From the NCBI RefSeq assembly GCF_001428245.1, contig NZ_LMRV01000066.1, positions 211,509 through 270,675 of the forward strand: a DNA stretch of 59,167 nt, written 5' to 3'. Both the position numbers and the translations under genes were made by a program. This DNA is from Paenibacillus sp. Soil522. GTDB lineage: Bacteria > Bacillota > Bacilli > Paenibacillales > Paenibacillaceae. Of this stretch, positions 1 to 9,709 are shown piece by piece. The first letter of the stretch is position 1; every line of letters starts with the position of its first letter. Under the pieces are notes generated by a model. The model ran no database searches. It saw only the letters and a list, made by a program, of their open reading frames with translations, and had not been told where the DNA came from.

Positions 1-233
1 TCCTCTGACGAGGAACGAGCTGCTTTTTTAGTTTTTCAATCACTTTTACCATCTCGGAATACCCATTTCCTCAAAATTAAGGCTTTTGCAGGGCTCTCGT
101 CTTACGGGTCTTTTTACGATAACTTTCAGTCATGACAATAAGATAATGAACATACAGGGAAGATCTTAGAATTATGTATGCGATTACAATCTCTTATAAT
201 TAGGCTATATTCACAACATAGGAGGGGAAGCTC
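1..233. other. Upstream region of first operon; possible gene end
   Basis: No complete gene is visible. Forward frame 1 is open from base 1 to a TGA at 133-135, so the 3' end of a gene entering from the left is possible, but I do not recognise the 44 residues. A TATAAT lies at 195-200 without a good -35 box; an alternative is TTACAA (184-189), 16 bases, TATATT (206-211). Either could drive the GH32 and sugar-transport genes that follow. Confidence 0.3.
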
Positions 234-1682
234 TTGGGTAGGATTTTTTACAGACCGGAAGGCGCTTGGGTAGGGGATGTAATTCCATTCTTCGCAGAAG
301 GAAAATATCAGTTATTCTATTTGCATGACGAAAGAAGAAACGGTATCGCTGGAGAAACCCCTTGGCATTTAATCAGCACTACGGATATGGTACATTTTTG
401 CGAAGAAGGGGAAGCGGTTTCAAGAGGAACCCGAACAAATCAAGATTATTACGCGTATACCGGGGATGTTATTGAAAAGGACGGCGTTTACCATTTGTTC
501 TACACCGGAATGAATCCATTTCCGGCATTTATAGAGGAAGGTAAGCCCCTTCAGTCCGTGATGCACGCGACCAGCAAGGACCTTAAGCATTGGACCAAAC
601 ATCCAGAACATACGTTTTATGCATCGGGAGGAATGTACGAAAGACACGACTGGCGAGATCCTTATGTTTTCTGGAATGAGGAAGCCGGGGAGTATTGGAT
701 GTTGCTCGCCGCAAGGACCAAAACGGGACCCGATCGAAGAAGAGGATGCATTGCGCTCTGTGCCAGCACCGATTTAATAGAATGGGAAGTGCGCGAACCA
801 TTCTGGGCGCCTGGTTTGTATATCACGCATGAATGCCCGGAAGTATTCCGAATGGGCAGCTGGTGGTATCTAGTTTACTCCACTTTCTCGGAGAAATTCG
901 TTACGCATTATCGTATGAGCCAGTCGCCTAATGGCCCATGGATCGCGCCGAACAACGATACGTTTGACGGCAGAGGTTTCTACGCCGCCAAGACGGCCTC
1001 AGATGGTACGAACCGTTATGCGTTCGGATGGATACCTTCTAAAACGAATTCAAATGATAATGGCGATTGGCAATGGGCAGGCGATCTGGCCGTCCATGAA
1101 ATTGTTCAACAGGAAGACGGTACATTGAAGGTGAAGCTGCCAAATGGAATCGATAAGCTGTTGAACCAAATCCAGCCATCACATTTGTATCCTGTAGCGG
1201 GTGATTGGACTCAAGCAGGAGGGGAATTGGCTTGCAAGTCGTTCGAAAGCCATAGTTTTGCATTGTCTGAATCTCCGATGCCTGACGCCTGCAAAGTTAC
1301 CTTTAAAGTTTCGTTCGATGCGGCGACAAGAGGTTGCGGATTGATGATTCGAGCCGATGAAGAGGATAATGGATATTATATCCGATTTGAACCGCAAAAC
1401 AATCGACTGGTATTCGATCGCTGGCCTCGTCAGCCTCAAGGGGAATTTCAATGGCAGGTAGCAGGGGACAAGCCTTATGAGGTAGAACTGGAAAGGCCGC
1501 TTAGCCTTGAGCCGGGTAGAGACTATGAAGTGAAAGCGGTTATTGAAGATTCGATTTGTGTGGTCTACATTGACAGTCTATTGGCAATGAGCGCAAGGAT
1601 TTATAACCGCAAGCATGGCAAGTGGGGATTTTTTGTAACAGAAGGATCTGCATCCTTTAAGGAAGGTAGACTATTCATTTAA
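234..1682 (+). CDS. GH32-like glycoside hydrolase (intracellular beta-fructosidase-like)
   Basis: The 482-residue protein has no signal peptide, so it should act inside the cell, probably on fructosides brought in by the ABC transporter encoded just downstream. The three GH32 catalytic signatures are present in divergent form: an early Asp in WVGDVIPFF (about residue 15) as candidate nucleophile, WRDPYVF (RDP, about residue 141) and HECPEVF (acid/base Glu in the EC motif, about residue 200). The C-terminal third (GLMIRADEEDNGYYIRF) fits the family's beta-sandwich. The TTG start is chosen because AGGAGGGG lies 6-7 bases upstream; no ATG precedes the first conserved block. It ends 33 bases before the solute-binding protein gene and is probably co-transcribed with it. 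The exact substrate (levan or inulin oligomers, sucrose, or another fructoside) cannot be read from sequence. Confidence 0.8.
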   Translation: MGRIFYRPEGAWVGDVIPFFAEGKYQLFYLHDERRNGIAGETPWHLISTTDMVHFCEEGEAVSRGTRTNQDYYAYTGDVIEKDGVYHLFYTGMNPFPAFIEEGKPLQSVMHATSKDLKHWTKHPEHTFYASGGMYERHDWRDPYVFWNEEAGEYWMLLAARTKTGPDRRRGCIALCASTDLIEWEVREPFWAPGLYITHECPEVFRMGSWWYLVYSTFSEKFVTHYRMSQSPNGPWIAPNNDTFDGRGFYAAKTASDGTNRYAFGWIPSKTNSNDNGDWQWAGDLAVHEIVQQEDGTLKVKLPNGIDKLLNQIQPSHLYPVAGDWTQAGGELACKSFESHSFALSESPMPDACKVTFKVSFDAATRGCGLMIRADEEDNGYYIRFEPQNNRLVFDRWPRQPQGEFQWQVAGDKPYEVELERPLSLEPGRDYEVKAVIEDSICVVYIDSLLAMSARIYNRKHGKWGFFVTEGSASFKEGRLFI

Positions 1683-1715
1683 AGAGATTACCAATTATAG
1701 GAGGAATGATATCCA

Positions 1716-3050
1716 ATGAAGAAGTGGTTAACCAGCGTTGTTTCATTCATATTGATCACTGCCTTACTCGCTGGATGCGGAAACGCGGGAGGCAGCAATG
1801 AAACCAAGGAAGGAACATCCGCGAATACCAAGACAAAAACAGTAAAATGGTTTGTCGCCAGGGGGGTCAATAATCCTGCCGTCGAAACGGTCAAAGAATT
1901 GGCGGAGGAATTCAAGAAAACGAACCCAGGATTTCAATTAGTGGTTGAAGGTACTGGAGACAGGCCCTCTTATTTGCAAAAGCTTAGAACTTTGATTGCC
2001 AGTAACGAAATGCCGGACATGTTCGACACCGATCCAGATGCTTTCGCTAAAAAACTGGTCGATGAAGATATGCTGGTTGATGTAAAAGGACTTCTTGACG
2101 ATTTGGGCAAAACAGACGATTTCCGGCCGATCGCGTTGAGCTACCAACAGTTCAGTGATGGTTCGATGTACACGTTACCGCTTGAGTATGGCATCGAGGT
2201 GTTCTGGTACAACAAACGTATCTTCCAAGAAGCCGGTGTGAATCCGCCAACGACGTTCGATGAGTTTCTCGACGCAGCTAAAAAGCTTAAGAGTAAAGGA
2301 ATCACGCCGATCGCGATAGATGGCAAAGATAAATGGCCGATGCTTCGTTATCTCGGATTCCTCCCGTTCCGCCAAACGGGCAATGATTATTTGGAAAAGC
2401 TCAAGAAAGGCGAGGAGTCGCTCACGGATCCGGTGGGCATGCAAGCGATCGAATTCATACAAGAGCTAGGCACCAAGAAGTATCTGCAAGAAGGATTCAC
2501 TGCGACCGATTATACCGCTGCAAGAGATTTATTCTTAAGCGGCAAAGCTGCGATTTATTATATGGGTTCTTGGGAAACGTTAAGCTTCTCGGATGAGAAT
2601 CTGACGGATGAAATGAAAGGAAATGTCAGCTACTTCAAAATGCCGATGACCGCTAACGCCACAACTCAACCAAACGATTACTTCATGAATTCAGGTATCG
2701 GCGTGGCCTTCAATAAACAGACGTTCGATGAAACGACGGAAAATTTCATTGCGTTCGTGTTGGATCATTATGCGGAAGCTTATGCGAAGAAAGGACAGTT
2801 CACGCCGCAAAAATATGAGCTTGACGAAAGTGTGAAAATGCCTCCTCTCTACCTTGAAATACTGAAGGACATCAACAGCAGCGGAACCGTATTCGGCATT
2901 CCTTGGGACGCCCGGCTGGATCCGGCTACGAATGAACTAATCGGCAATCAAATAAACGCACTCGGGGTCGGCGGTCTCACACCCGTTGAGTTTGCCCGTC
3001 AAATTGATGCGGCGATCAAAGAAAATGCAAAGAAGTACTTTACTGAATAA
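1716..3050 (+). CDS. Sugar ABC transporter substrate-binding lipoprotein (family 1)
   Basis: This is the extracellular receptor of a carbohydrate-uptake ABC transporter (CUT1 type). A lipoprotein signal with lipobox LLAGC places the lipid-modified Cys at residue 21; a low-complexity Asn/Thr/Lys linker follows and then a family 1 solute-binding fold of normal length (444 residues). GGAGGAATG provides the ribosome binding site. It lies between the GH32 gene and two CUT1 permeases, so the ligand is probably a fructan-derived oligosaccharide. No ATPase gene accompanies the set, as is common for CUT1 systems that share an MsmX-type ATPase encoded elsewhere. Only the class, not the ligand, is supported. 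Confidence 0.9.
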   Translation: MKKWLTSVVSFILITALLAGCGNAGGSNETKEGTSANTKTKTVKWFVARGVNNPAVETVKELAEEFKKTNPGFQLVVEGTGDRPSYLQKLRTLIASNEMPDMFDTDPDAFAKKLVDEDMLVDVKGLLDDLGKTDDFRPIALSYQQFSDGSMYTLPLEYGIEVFWYNKRIFQEAGVNPPTTFDEFLDAAKKLKSKGITPIAIDGKDKWPMLRYLGFLPFRQTGNDYLEKLKKGEESLTDPVGMQAIEFIQELGTKKYLQEGFTATDYTAARDLFLSGKAAIYYMGSWETLSFSDENLTDEMKGNVSYFKMPMTANATTQPNDYFMNSGIGVAFNKQTFDETTENFIAFVLDHYAEAYAKKGQFTPQKYELDESVKMPPLYLEILKDINSSGTVFGIPWDARLDPATNELIGNQINALGVGGLTPVEFARQIDAAIKENAKKYFTE

Positions 3051-3070
3051 GCAAATGTAGATAATAGCCG

Positions 3071-3107
3071 AAAGAAACCAACCCGCTAGCAAAAGGTTGG
3101 TTTCTTT
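3071..3107 (+). terminator. Intra-operon hairpin after the binding-protein gene
   Basis: A perfect 13-bp stem (AAAGAAACCAACC paired with GGTTGGTTTCTTT) with an 11-base loop lies between the binding-protein and permease genes. Only an A-run follows, so it is more likely a partial terminator or mRNA 3'-end stabiliser that keeps receptor mRNA in excess over permease mRNA. Confidence 0.7.
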
Positions 3108-3136
3108 CAAAAAAATAAAGATAATCAGGTGTCCAA

Positions 3137-4012
3137 ATGGAAAAAATATTACGCAACAAGTTCACTATCGCGTTGTTTGTACTCCCTGCACTTTTCGTCT
3201 ATGGATTTACCGTTTTTGTACCCGTCGTATGGTCCCTGTATTACAGCCTATTTTCTTGGGACGGCATCACGAGTATGGAATTCATAGGCATGCAAAATTA
3301 TGTTCGAATGTTCACTGATGATCGTGTTTTCTGGGATGCGTTCGTTAACAATCTCGTTTATCTTGCGGTTATCGTTAGCATTCAAGTTGGAGTAGGCATG
3401 CTGGTTGCTGTGCTCCTGACCAAAATCGGGTTCGGCAGGGAATTTTTTAAAACACTCTACTTTACTCCTGCCGTCATTACATCGGTAGCGATTGCTCAGC
3501 TATTTTCAAAAATCTATTCCTTCGAGCCGGTCGGGATGATCAATTACGTTCTTCATTTTTTAGGTCTCGGTCATCTTCAAACGGCATGGCTGTCAAGTAT
3601 GGATTTGGCGCTGGCAGCCGTTTCGATTCCCGAGGGATGGAGATTTATTGGATTATACATGATTATCCTGTATGCCGCATTCATTTCAATTCCAAAGGAC
3701 ATGGAAGAGGCTGGAACCATAGACGGAGCCAGCGGATGGAAGTTGTTTCGATATATTAAATTTCCGCTGATCAAGCCTATTTTTATAATCACCATCGTTA
3801 TGGCTACAACAGGAGCATTGAAAGGATTCGATATTCCATTCATCCTTACCAACGGTAGTCCCGGCCATGCAACGGAAATATTGACAACGTATATGTATAA
3901 GACGGCTTTCAGCAGTCTTCAATACGGTTACGGCAGTGCGATCACCGTGTTTATCGTACTAGAGAGCCTTATCGCCGTACTGTTGATTCGCAAATTGACC
4001 GATGACAAATGA
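3137..4012 (+). CDS. Sugar ABC transporter permease, MalF/UgpA type
   Basis: A 291-residue integral membrane protein with about six hydrophobic segments. The EAA loop that contacts the ATPase is visible as EEAGTIDGASGWKLFRYIKFP (about residues 193-213). It forms the heterodimeric membrane channel with the next gene product. Its stop overlaps the first possible start of that gene (ATGA at 4009-4012), which indicates translational coupling. It follows the binding-protein gene after the hairpin at 3071-3107. Confidence 0.9.
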   Translation: MEKILRNKFTIALFVLPALFVYGFTVFVPVVWSLYYSLFSWDGITSMEFIGMQNYVRMFTDDRVFWDAFVNNLVYLAVIVSIQVGVGMLVAVLLTKIGFGREFFKTLYFTPAVITSVAIAQLFSKIYSFEPVGMINYVLHFLGLGHLQTAWLSSMDLALAAVSIPEGWRFIGLYMIILYAAFISIPKDMEEAGTIDGASGWKLFRYIKFPLIKPIFIITIVMATTGALKGFDIPFILTNGSPGHATEILTTYMYKTAFSSLQYGYGSAITVFIVLESLIAVLLIRKLTDDK

Positions 4013-4029
4013 TTAAAGGACGATATAGC

Positions 4030-4863
4030 ATGCAGAAACTTTTATTGAAGCAGGTTTTGTTCTACGGGGCAATTTTGCTTATTCTCATGATTCAGGTTTA
4101 TCCAATTGTTTGGATTTTCTTATCGAGTTTGAAGAGCAAGGAACAGTTTCTTGGCGCCAATCCATTCAGTTTGCCTGACTCCTTCTCACTTGACAGTTTC
4201 GTTTATGTTTTTGAACAGACGCAGTTCATGACTTATTTTAAAAACAGTTTGATTGTGACTGTCATTTCGATATTTTTCATCATCATTCTGAGTGCAACAG
4301 CCGCTTTTGCCTTAGAGAAAATGCGCTTTAAATTCAGCAATGTTCTGCTCATTTTTTTCTTGTGCGGGATCATGATCCCCATACAGGTGACATTAATTCC
4401 GTTGTTTATTATTTACAAATCTTTTGATTTGTTGAACAGCTACACCTCCTTGGTGCTGCCGCAGGTTGGCTTCGCCCTTCCGATATCCATCTACTTATTT
4501 GTAGGCTTCTACAAATATATACCGAACGATTTGATGGAAGCTGCCGTCATGGATGGCTGCGGAATCTTCAAAGTGTTCCGTCATGTTATCCTTCCATTAT
4601 CCAAAAACACGGTGATTACGGTCACTGCCATGAACAGTATCTTTATCTGGAATGAATTCATATTTGCCAACACGTTTATCAGCGAGAATGCTCTGAAGAC
4701 TCTTACGGTTGGACTGCAAGATTTTGTGGGACAGTACGGATTAACCGATTGGTCATCCACTTTCGCTGCGATCAGCATTACCACGATTCCAACGTTGATT
4801 GTCTACTTCGCTTTAAATAAGAGTATTATTTCTGGCATGACGGCAGGCGCCACTAAAGGATAA
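4030..4863 (+). CDS. Sugar ABC transporter permease, MalG/UgpE type
   Basis: This is the second membrane subunit of the CUT1 importer, with about six membrane segments and an EAA loop near its C-terminal third (MEAAVMDGCGIFKVFRHVILP). I prefer the ATG at 4030 (MQKLLLK) because AAAGGA lies nine bases upstream. An in-frame ATG at 4009 overlaps the preceding stop and would add seven residues. The next gene, a sensor kinase, starts about 100 bases downstream on the same strand. Confidence 0.88.
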   Translation: MQKLLLKQVLFYGAILLILMIQVYPIVWIFLSSLKSKEQFLGANPFSLPDSFSLDSFVYVFEQTQFMTYFKNSLIVTVISIFFIIILSATAAFALEKMRFKFSNVLLIFFLCGIMIPIQVTLIPLFIIYKSFDLLNSYTSLVLPQVGFALPISIYLFVGFYKYIPNDLMEAAVMDGCGIFKVFRHVILPLSKNTVITVTAMNSIFIWNEFIFANTFISENALKTLTVGLQDFVGQYGLTDWSSTFAAISITTIPTLIVYFALNKSIISGMTAGATKG

Positions 4864-4959
4864 CGAAGGAGAGTGCAAGAAGATTTTACAGCACTTTCTA
4901 AGACGGGTTGTACGGTATAATAGGATTATTAGCCAATCAACATCAATCGAGGGATTTCT

Positions 4960-6702
4960 ATGCCGTTATTCAAAATACCAAAGGAAAAGCTGACAATCAA
5001 CCGGAAAATCATTCTGTTGGGGATTATCACGACATTAATCCCCTGTCTGATTATCGGCGCTTTTATTTTCCAATATGTAAGCAATGATATCGAGTCCAAG
5101 GTATCGACAACGACTTCCAATATGCTTAGCGTCATTAATTGGAACATCGATATGGTTTTCGTCGATGTCGAAAGCAGCGCTAACATGATTCTGGCTACAA
5201 AAGATATACAAAGATTTTTGACAGTAATCCATCCGAATGCACAAACAGATATTCAACTGCAGACAGCGACAAGGGATGTGCTGATCAATATCTCTAACAA
5301 CAAGCCATATATCAGCGCGATTTACGTCGGCAGCCCTGAGCGGGAATACCTGCACGTCAATCAAGGGGAATCGCGTATACGGGGAACGATTTACGATAGG
5401 CTTGTTACGACCAAATGGTATGATACTGTGAAAACGATGAATGGAAAGGGAATTTGGATTAATAGCGATGAGGTGCAGTTTATTAATTCCGATAATCTCC
5501 TGTTGTTCGGCAAGAAGTTGAGGCATCTGGAATCGCTGCAAGACATTGGTTTACTTAGTATTAGCGTCGACAAGGGTGTTTTTGATCATATGTTCAAAAG
5601 CCTGGAGGGTATTGGGTCGGCCAATATTTTTATTCTCGAACAAGGGAAGCTTGTGTATGCGAATGGCAATCAGGAAAAATTGGGGCCGATATTGGCAGAT
5701 GATTATTGGCGTGATATTGCCAGAGACTTCTCCAAGAATGAGACAGTCGCATTTAATGGCGAGAAATACATTATCAATGCGACAACCAATCAGAACACCG
5801 GCTGGAAAGTCGTCAGCTTGATCCCTTTTGAACAAGTGAATAATGAGATTACGAAAAGTCGGATTGTTGCGGTTGTCTTGCTGCTCGGGTCTTTTGTGAT
5901 GGCCATGATAGGAGCCTATTTAATCTCGAATCGACTTATTAAACAATTCATGCTTCTCAATCGGGTAGTGCTCAAAACCGGCGAGATTCCCGATGTGTTT
6001 TTTGATGAAAGAGATGAAATCGGAAAAATCGGCAACTCTTTCATCCGGATCGTAAAATCAAACCATGAATTAAACGCCAAACTATTGGAGTCCAAAATCA
6101 AGGAAAAAGAAGCGGAGCTCATTGCCTTGCAAAGTCACATCAATCCCCATTTTCTCTACAACACGTTGAATTCCATTTATTTAATGGCGGAACAGATAAA
6201 AGCGAAAAATATTGCTAAAGTTGCGATAAACCTTTCGAAAATATTCAAATTGACCTTAAACCACGGCGAATATGTAACCACGGTTCAAAATGAAATGGAT
6301 CAAATCAAGAGTTATCTTGAAATACAAAACATCCGTTTTGATCAAAAAATCGAATATGACATCGAGGTTGAGCCTGGTATACGTTCTCTTCCAATGTTGA
6401 AGCTGTTGCTTCAGCCGCTGGTTGAAAATGCCGTCCACCATGGTCTTGAACTTTTAATGAATAAAGGGAAAATTCATATTACTGGAAGAGCAGAGGAAGA
6501 AAGTAAGGCGCTTGTTTTTGAAGTCATCGATAACGGAGTTGGTTTCGACACGCTAGATCCCTCTGCCAATAAGGAAGGTTATGCACTTAAAAATATTCAA
6601 GAACGGATTAAGCTGCATTATGGCGATGATTTTGGATTAATGATTGAAAGCAGTAAAGGACACGGCACACGGGTAGTGCTCCGGATCGGCTTTCATTCTT
6701 AG
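4960..6702 (+). CDS. YesM-type sensor histidine kinase
   Basis: This 580-residue membrane kinase has an N-terminal membrane segment (residues 18-40), a large extracellular dCache-like sensor region, a second membrane segment (about 300-322) and a HAMP-like linker. The His_kinase domain carries the motif INPHFLYNTLNS with the predicted phospho-His at residue 397, followed by an HATPase_c domain (N box LVENAVHHG, G box DNGVGF). YesM-type kinases sense extracellular signals and commonly sit beside CUT1 importers, controlling them through an AraC-type partner such as the one encoded 24 bases downstream. The likely signal is the sugar, or sugar-loaded binding protein, handled by the adjacent importer; this is inferred from position. 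Confidence 0.92.
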   Translation: MPLFKIPKEKLTINRKIILLGIITTLIPCLIIGAFIFQYVSNDIESKVSTTTSNMLSVINWNIDMVFVDVESSANMILATKDIQRFLTVIHPNAQTDIQLQTATRDVLINISNNKPYISAIYVGSPEREYLHVNQGESRIRGTIYDRLVTTKWYDTVKTMNGKGIWINSDEVQFINSDNLLLFGKKLRHLESLQDIGLLSISVDKGVFDHMFKSLEGIGSANIFILEQGKLVYANGNQEKLGPILADDYWRDIARDFSKNETVAFNGEKYIINATTNQNTGWKVVSLIPFEQVNNEITKSRIVAVVLLLGSFVMAMIGAYLISNRLIKQFMLLNRVVLKTGEIPDVFFDERDEIGKIGNSFIRIVKSNHELNAKLLESKIKEKEAELIALQSHINPHFLYNTLNSIYLMAEQIKAKNIAKVAINLSKIFKLTLNHGEYVTTVQNEMDQIKSYLEIQNIRFDQKIEYDIEVEPGIRSLPMLKLLLQPLVENAVHHGLELLMNKGKIHITGRAEEESKALVFEVIDNGVGFDTLDPSANKEGYALKNIQERIKLHYGDDFGLMIESSKGHGTRVVLRIGFHS

Positions 6703-6726
6703 GAAACAAGCAAGGGAGGTGATGGC

Positions 6727-8226
6727 ATGTATACGTTATTCGTAGCAGATGACGAGTCCCTGGTATTGAACAGTATAACGCAGCTCATTGATTGGAAGGA
6801 ATGCGGAATCGAAGTTGCAGGATCAGCCCGTGACGGTGAAACTGCATTGGCGGAAATACTCCGTCTGAAGCCGAACATTATACTGACGGATATCCGGATG
6901 CCGGGTATTGGGGGATTAGAGCTTATTCAAGCTGTACGAAAAGCGGGGTTAACTGCGGTTTGTATTATTATGAGCGGCTATACCGAGTTTGAATATGCAA
7001 AAAAAGCAATTGAATTGCAGGCAAACGATTATTTGATCAAGCCTGTTGAGCTTGATGAAATCAAGGATACGGTGCTGAAAGCATCGGTTAAATATATGGA
7101 ATACGAAATGCAAAAAAAAAAGGAAGTTCAATTCCTCCAATATGAAAATGCTGTACGGGAGAAGTTGATTTATCAGCATATACTTGGTATGCATACGGGG
7201 TCTAATGAAAACGGGGATGTCAATCTTTCCGGTGAATATTTGGTAGTGGTTGGTAAAATGGATAATAAACTTCCGGGGGATGAGTCGGATGTTTTGCAAT
7301 TAATGGATAATATGCGAAAGTTTACAGCTGAATATGATGATGGCACTTTTTTATTTATACGAGAAGGAGAGATTATTCTCTGCCAATTATGCACGCAGAT
7401 AAGTCAAGCAGATCATTTTGTGCAGCTGGTAAGCCATCTTGCCATAGAGCATGGAAAAATAAGGTTCGGAATTGCACCGGGACTAAGCACAGTGCAAACC
7501 TTGCATGGTTATTATATTAAGGCTGAACAAGCATGCGAACAGGCAATATTTCTAAACCTTCCCGTATGCATGTATGAGAGACGTATCGAAGTGTCTGACT
7601 ATCCTTTGGCAGAAAAACCCTGGATAGGGCAGACCGGTCCCATGATTTCATATTTTCATGACAATAAATGCGACAAGCCGTTTGTTCTTCGTCAAGTTTA
7701 TAGATGGATTCAACTCATGGTCCAGAATATGGATCAGGAGTATCATATCGGGTTGAGCGGTTTTTTCGGGACTGTAAATGACATGCAAGAGATCATCCGT
7801 TCTTTATCGACCTTAGAGAGCATCACAAGTCAATTACAGGTATGGACGGAGCTATGCTCTCAATTGATTAGAACGAGAGAAGCGAGTTATAAAGAAAAGC
7901 TTATCGCTGATGTGAAGCACTATATTCATGAGCAGTATCATGATCCCAAATTAACGCTCGATGTCTTGGCTGAACATTTCAAGATAAGCGTTTCCCATCT
8001 GAGTCAGCTATTTTCGAAAAAAGAAAATGTCTCTGTGTATGAATATATGATAAAAAAAAGAATCGAGAAATCAAAAGAACTTCTTACATTCAGTCATATT
8101 AAAATTTCTGATATAGCGACTATGATGGGGTACGATAATCCGCGGTATTTCTCCCAAGTGTTTAGAAAAAGAACCGGTTTGACACCCGGGCAGTATAGAT
8201 CAAAGCATTTTATCCGTTCGTACTGA
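6727..8226 (+). CDS. YesN-type response regulator (REC plus AraC DNA-binding domain)
   Basis: The 499-residue protein has a receiver domain with acidic pocket near residues 9-10 and phospho-acceptor Asp55 in ILTDIRMPG. A long middle region resembles the degenerate GGDEF-like linker of this class, and the C-terminus is a double HTH AraC domain (IADVKHYIHEQYHDPKLTLDVLAEHF ending in YFSQVFRKRTGLTPGQYR). GGGAGGTG supplies the ribosome binding site. It forms a pair with the upstream YesM-type kinase and probably activates the 0.2-4.9 kb fructoside genes and perhaps the large secreted GH32 gene. A strong terminator follows. Confidence 0.92.
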   Translation: MYTLFVADDESLVLNSITQLIDWKECGIEVAGSARDGETALAEILRLKPNIILTDIRMPGIGGLELIQAVRKAGLTAVCIIMSGYTEFEYAKKAIELQANDYLIKPVELDEIKDTVLKASVKYMEYEMQKKKEVQFLQYENAVREKLIYQHILGMHTGSNENGDVNLSGEYLVVVGKMDNKLPGDESDVLQLMDNMRKFTAEYDDGTFLFIREGEIILCQLCTQISQADHFVQLVSHLAIEHGKIRFGIAPGLSTVQTLHGYYIKAEQACEQAIFLNLPVCMYERRIEVSDYPLAEKPWIGQTGPMISYFHDNKCDKPFVLRQVYRWIQLMVQNMDQEYHIGLSGFFGTVNDMQEIIRSLSTLESITSQLQVWTELCSQLIRTREASYKEKLIADVKHYIHEQYHDPKLTLDVLAEHFKISVSHLSQLFSKKENVSVYEYMIKKRIEKSKELLTFSHIKISDIATMMGYDNPRYFSQVFRKRTGLTPGQYRSKHFIRSY

Positions 8227-8295
8227 AAATCCCCGGTGGTGTAATGGAGGGCAATGAAGAACTTGTAGTTTTTCGAAGTAACTTTAACAGCGCTC

Positions 8296-8344
8296 AAAAA
8301 AAGACGACGCTCATCCTGTTTATTGGGATGAGAAGTCGTCTTTT
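8296..8344 (+). terminator. Intrinsic terminator after the YesN-type gene
   Basis: AAAAGACGAC and the following GCTCATCC pair with GGATGAG and GTCGTCTTTT around a short loop. The A-run and U-run on the two sides make it potentially bidirectional. It closes the sugar import/sensing operon. Confidence 0.85.
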
Positions 8345-8556
8345 ATGCATATAGGGGGTCTGGATTCATCATGAAACTAATCCGTGAATTTCAATATTCG
8401 TTTTAAGTTTACGAAGCTGCACACACAAATGTTTACAACTCTTTATTAATAAGGTATTCTGCAGAAGAGTATCGACGGTAAGCCTAGTTGATCAAGGAAG
8501 GAAATAGTTGCATCATATTGACACACTATGAATGAATAAAGTGAGGTTTATGATCG
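8345..8556. promoter_or_regulatory. Upstream region of the LacI gene
   Basis: About 210 bases without a gene. A TTGACA at 8518-8523 has no well-spaced -10 box before the start, and the ribosome binding site GTGAGG is at 8541-8546. I see no clear operator here. Confidence 0.35.
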
Positions 8557-9525
8557 ATGTCTAGCATAAAAGAAGTCGCGAAAATGGCGAATGTATCGAT
8601 TGCCACTGTATCGCATGTTATAAATGGAACACGGTTTGTCGCGGATGATACGAAGGCTAGGGTAAAGCAAGCGATGACAGCGTTAAAATATTATCCGAAC
8701 TCCGTCGCACAAAGTCTCCGCAGCAAAAAATCAAAATTGGTAGCGCTTATCGTTCCCAATATTTGGAATCCTTTTTTCTCGGAATTAACCTACTATATTG
8801 AAGATGAGCTTAACAGCGAGCAATATAAACTGTTGCTTTGCAACAGTGAAAGAAAGCCTGAAAAAGAAATCTATTACCTGGATATGCTGCGGCAAGATAA
8901 GGTGGCGGGCATCTTAGGGATTACCTACAACGAAATAGACAACAGCGTCAGCGATGAGATCCCAATGATCAGCATTGACCGTCATTTCAGCAAAAAGATC
9001 ACATGCGTAACCTCGGACAATTTTGAAGGCGGCCGTATGGCTCTGAGGGAACTGGTGAAAGCTGGCGTGAAGAAACCTGCTTTTATTGGAAATGTCACTG
9101 CTGTTTTCAGTGAAACGATGAAGCGGAGAGCGGGTTTTGTTCACGAAGCCGAGTTGATGGGAATCGATTATGTCGTATATGAGCGGCCGGATCCGATCCG
9201 CGATTACGAGACCTATTACAAGGATTTCTTTGAGCTTCATAGCAATGTGGATGGTGTTTTTGCCATCACGGATATGTTGGCAGCCCAATATATCGAGAGA
9301 GCCAGCAAACTCGGCATTCACGTTCCTAAGGATGTAAAGGTAATCGGATATGATGGCATCCAGGACCATCATTACTTTCATCCTGTGTTATCAACAATCA
9401 GGCAGCCTGTAGAGGAAATGGCCCGAACGGCCGTACGTCTTCTGTTTAGAAAAATCGAAGGTCATACATTGGAGCAGGAAACTTACCAGCTGCCGGTCAT
9501 TTTTAGACAAGGAGAAACGACTTGA
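8557..9525 (+). CDS. LacI-family transcription regulator of the secreted fructanase gene
   Basis: A 322-residue LacI/GalR protein with an N-terminal HTH (IKEVAKMANVSIATVSHVIN, residues 4-23), a hinge (PNSVAQSLRSKKS) and a periplasmic-binding-protein-like effector domain. The hinge motif SVAQSL takes the usual place of the minor-groove-binding helix. The gene lies directly upstream of the giant GH32 gene, whose promoter carries a palindrome with AAACGTTT cores, so that gene is its likely target and a fructoside its likely inducer. The assignment to this operator rests on position. Confidence 0.9.
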   Translation: MSSIKEVAKMANVSIATVSHVINGTRFVADDTKARVKQAMTALKYYPNSVAQSLRSKKSKLVALIVPNIWNPFFSELTYYIEDELNSEQYKLLLCNSERKPEKEIYYLDMLRQDKVAGILGITYNEIDNSVSDEIPMISIDRHFSKKITCVTSDNFEGGRMALRELVKAGVKKPAFIGNVTAVFSETMKRRAGFVHEAELMGIDYVVYERPDPIRDYETYYKDFFELHSNVDGVFAITDMLAAQYIERASKLGIHVPKDVKVIGYDGIQDHHYFHPVLSTIRQPVEEMARTAVRLLFRKIEGHTLEQETYQLPVIFRQGETT

Positions 9526-9551
9526 ATTTTATGTAGTTAAATATTTTGTTT

Positions 9552-9585
9552 AAGCTGCCTGCTTATAGTAGGCAGCTTTTTTTTT
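9552..9585 (+). terminator. Intrinsic terminator after lacI
   Basis: AAGCTGCCT pairs with AGGCAGCTT and is followed by a run of nine or more T. Its T-run ends right at the -35 box of the next promoter. Confidence 0.9.
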
Positions 9586-9586
9586 A

Positions 9587-9615
9587 TTGACAAAATCAAA
9601 CGATTCAAATAATCT
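9587..9615 (+). promoter_or_regulatory. Sigma-A-like promoter of the giant GH32 gene
   Basis: TTGACA (9587-9592) is separated by 17 bases from TAATCT (9610-9615). The operator at 9632-9658 would lie just downstream of the transcription start, a position suited to repression by a roadblock or by blocking promoter clearance. Confidence 0.6.
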
Positions 9616-9631
9616 TAATATTGTCAGCAAA

Positions 9632-9658
9632 TATAAACGTTTACGGTAAACGTTTATA
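9632..9658. promoter_or_regulatory. 27-bp palindromic operator built from two AAACGTTT cores
   Basis: The 27 bases form a perfect palindrome around a central G (TATAAACGTTTAC, G, GTAAACGTTTATA). Each arm also contains its own palindrome AAACGTTT, with centres 13 bp apart. The CG-centred palindromes resemble LacI-family operators, and a LacI gene lies just upstream. The nested symmetry could bind two overlapping dimers or one dimer in alternative registers. Confidence 0.75.
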
Positions 9659-9709
9659 CGGCAGCAGCCTAGATAAAACTTAGAATATAAGAGATTTTAT
9701 TTTTCTTTA

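Noticed and set aside
1..135. Open frame at the left edge as an annotated partial gene
   Set aside because: Only 44 codons, no recognisable family, and no way to see its start; mentioned only in the description of the upstream region.
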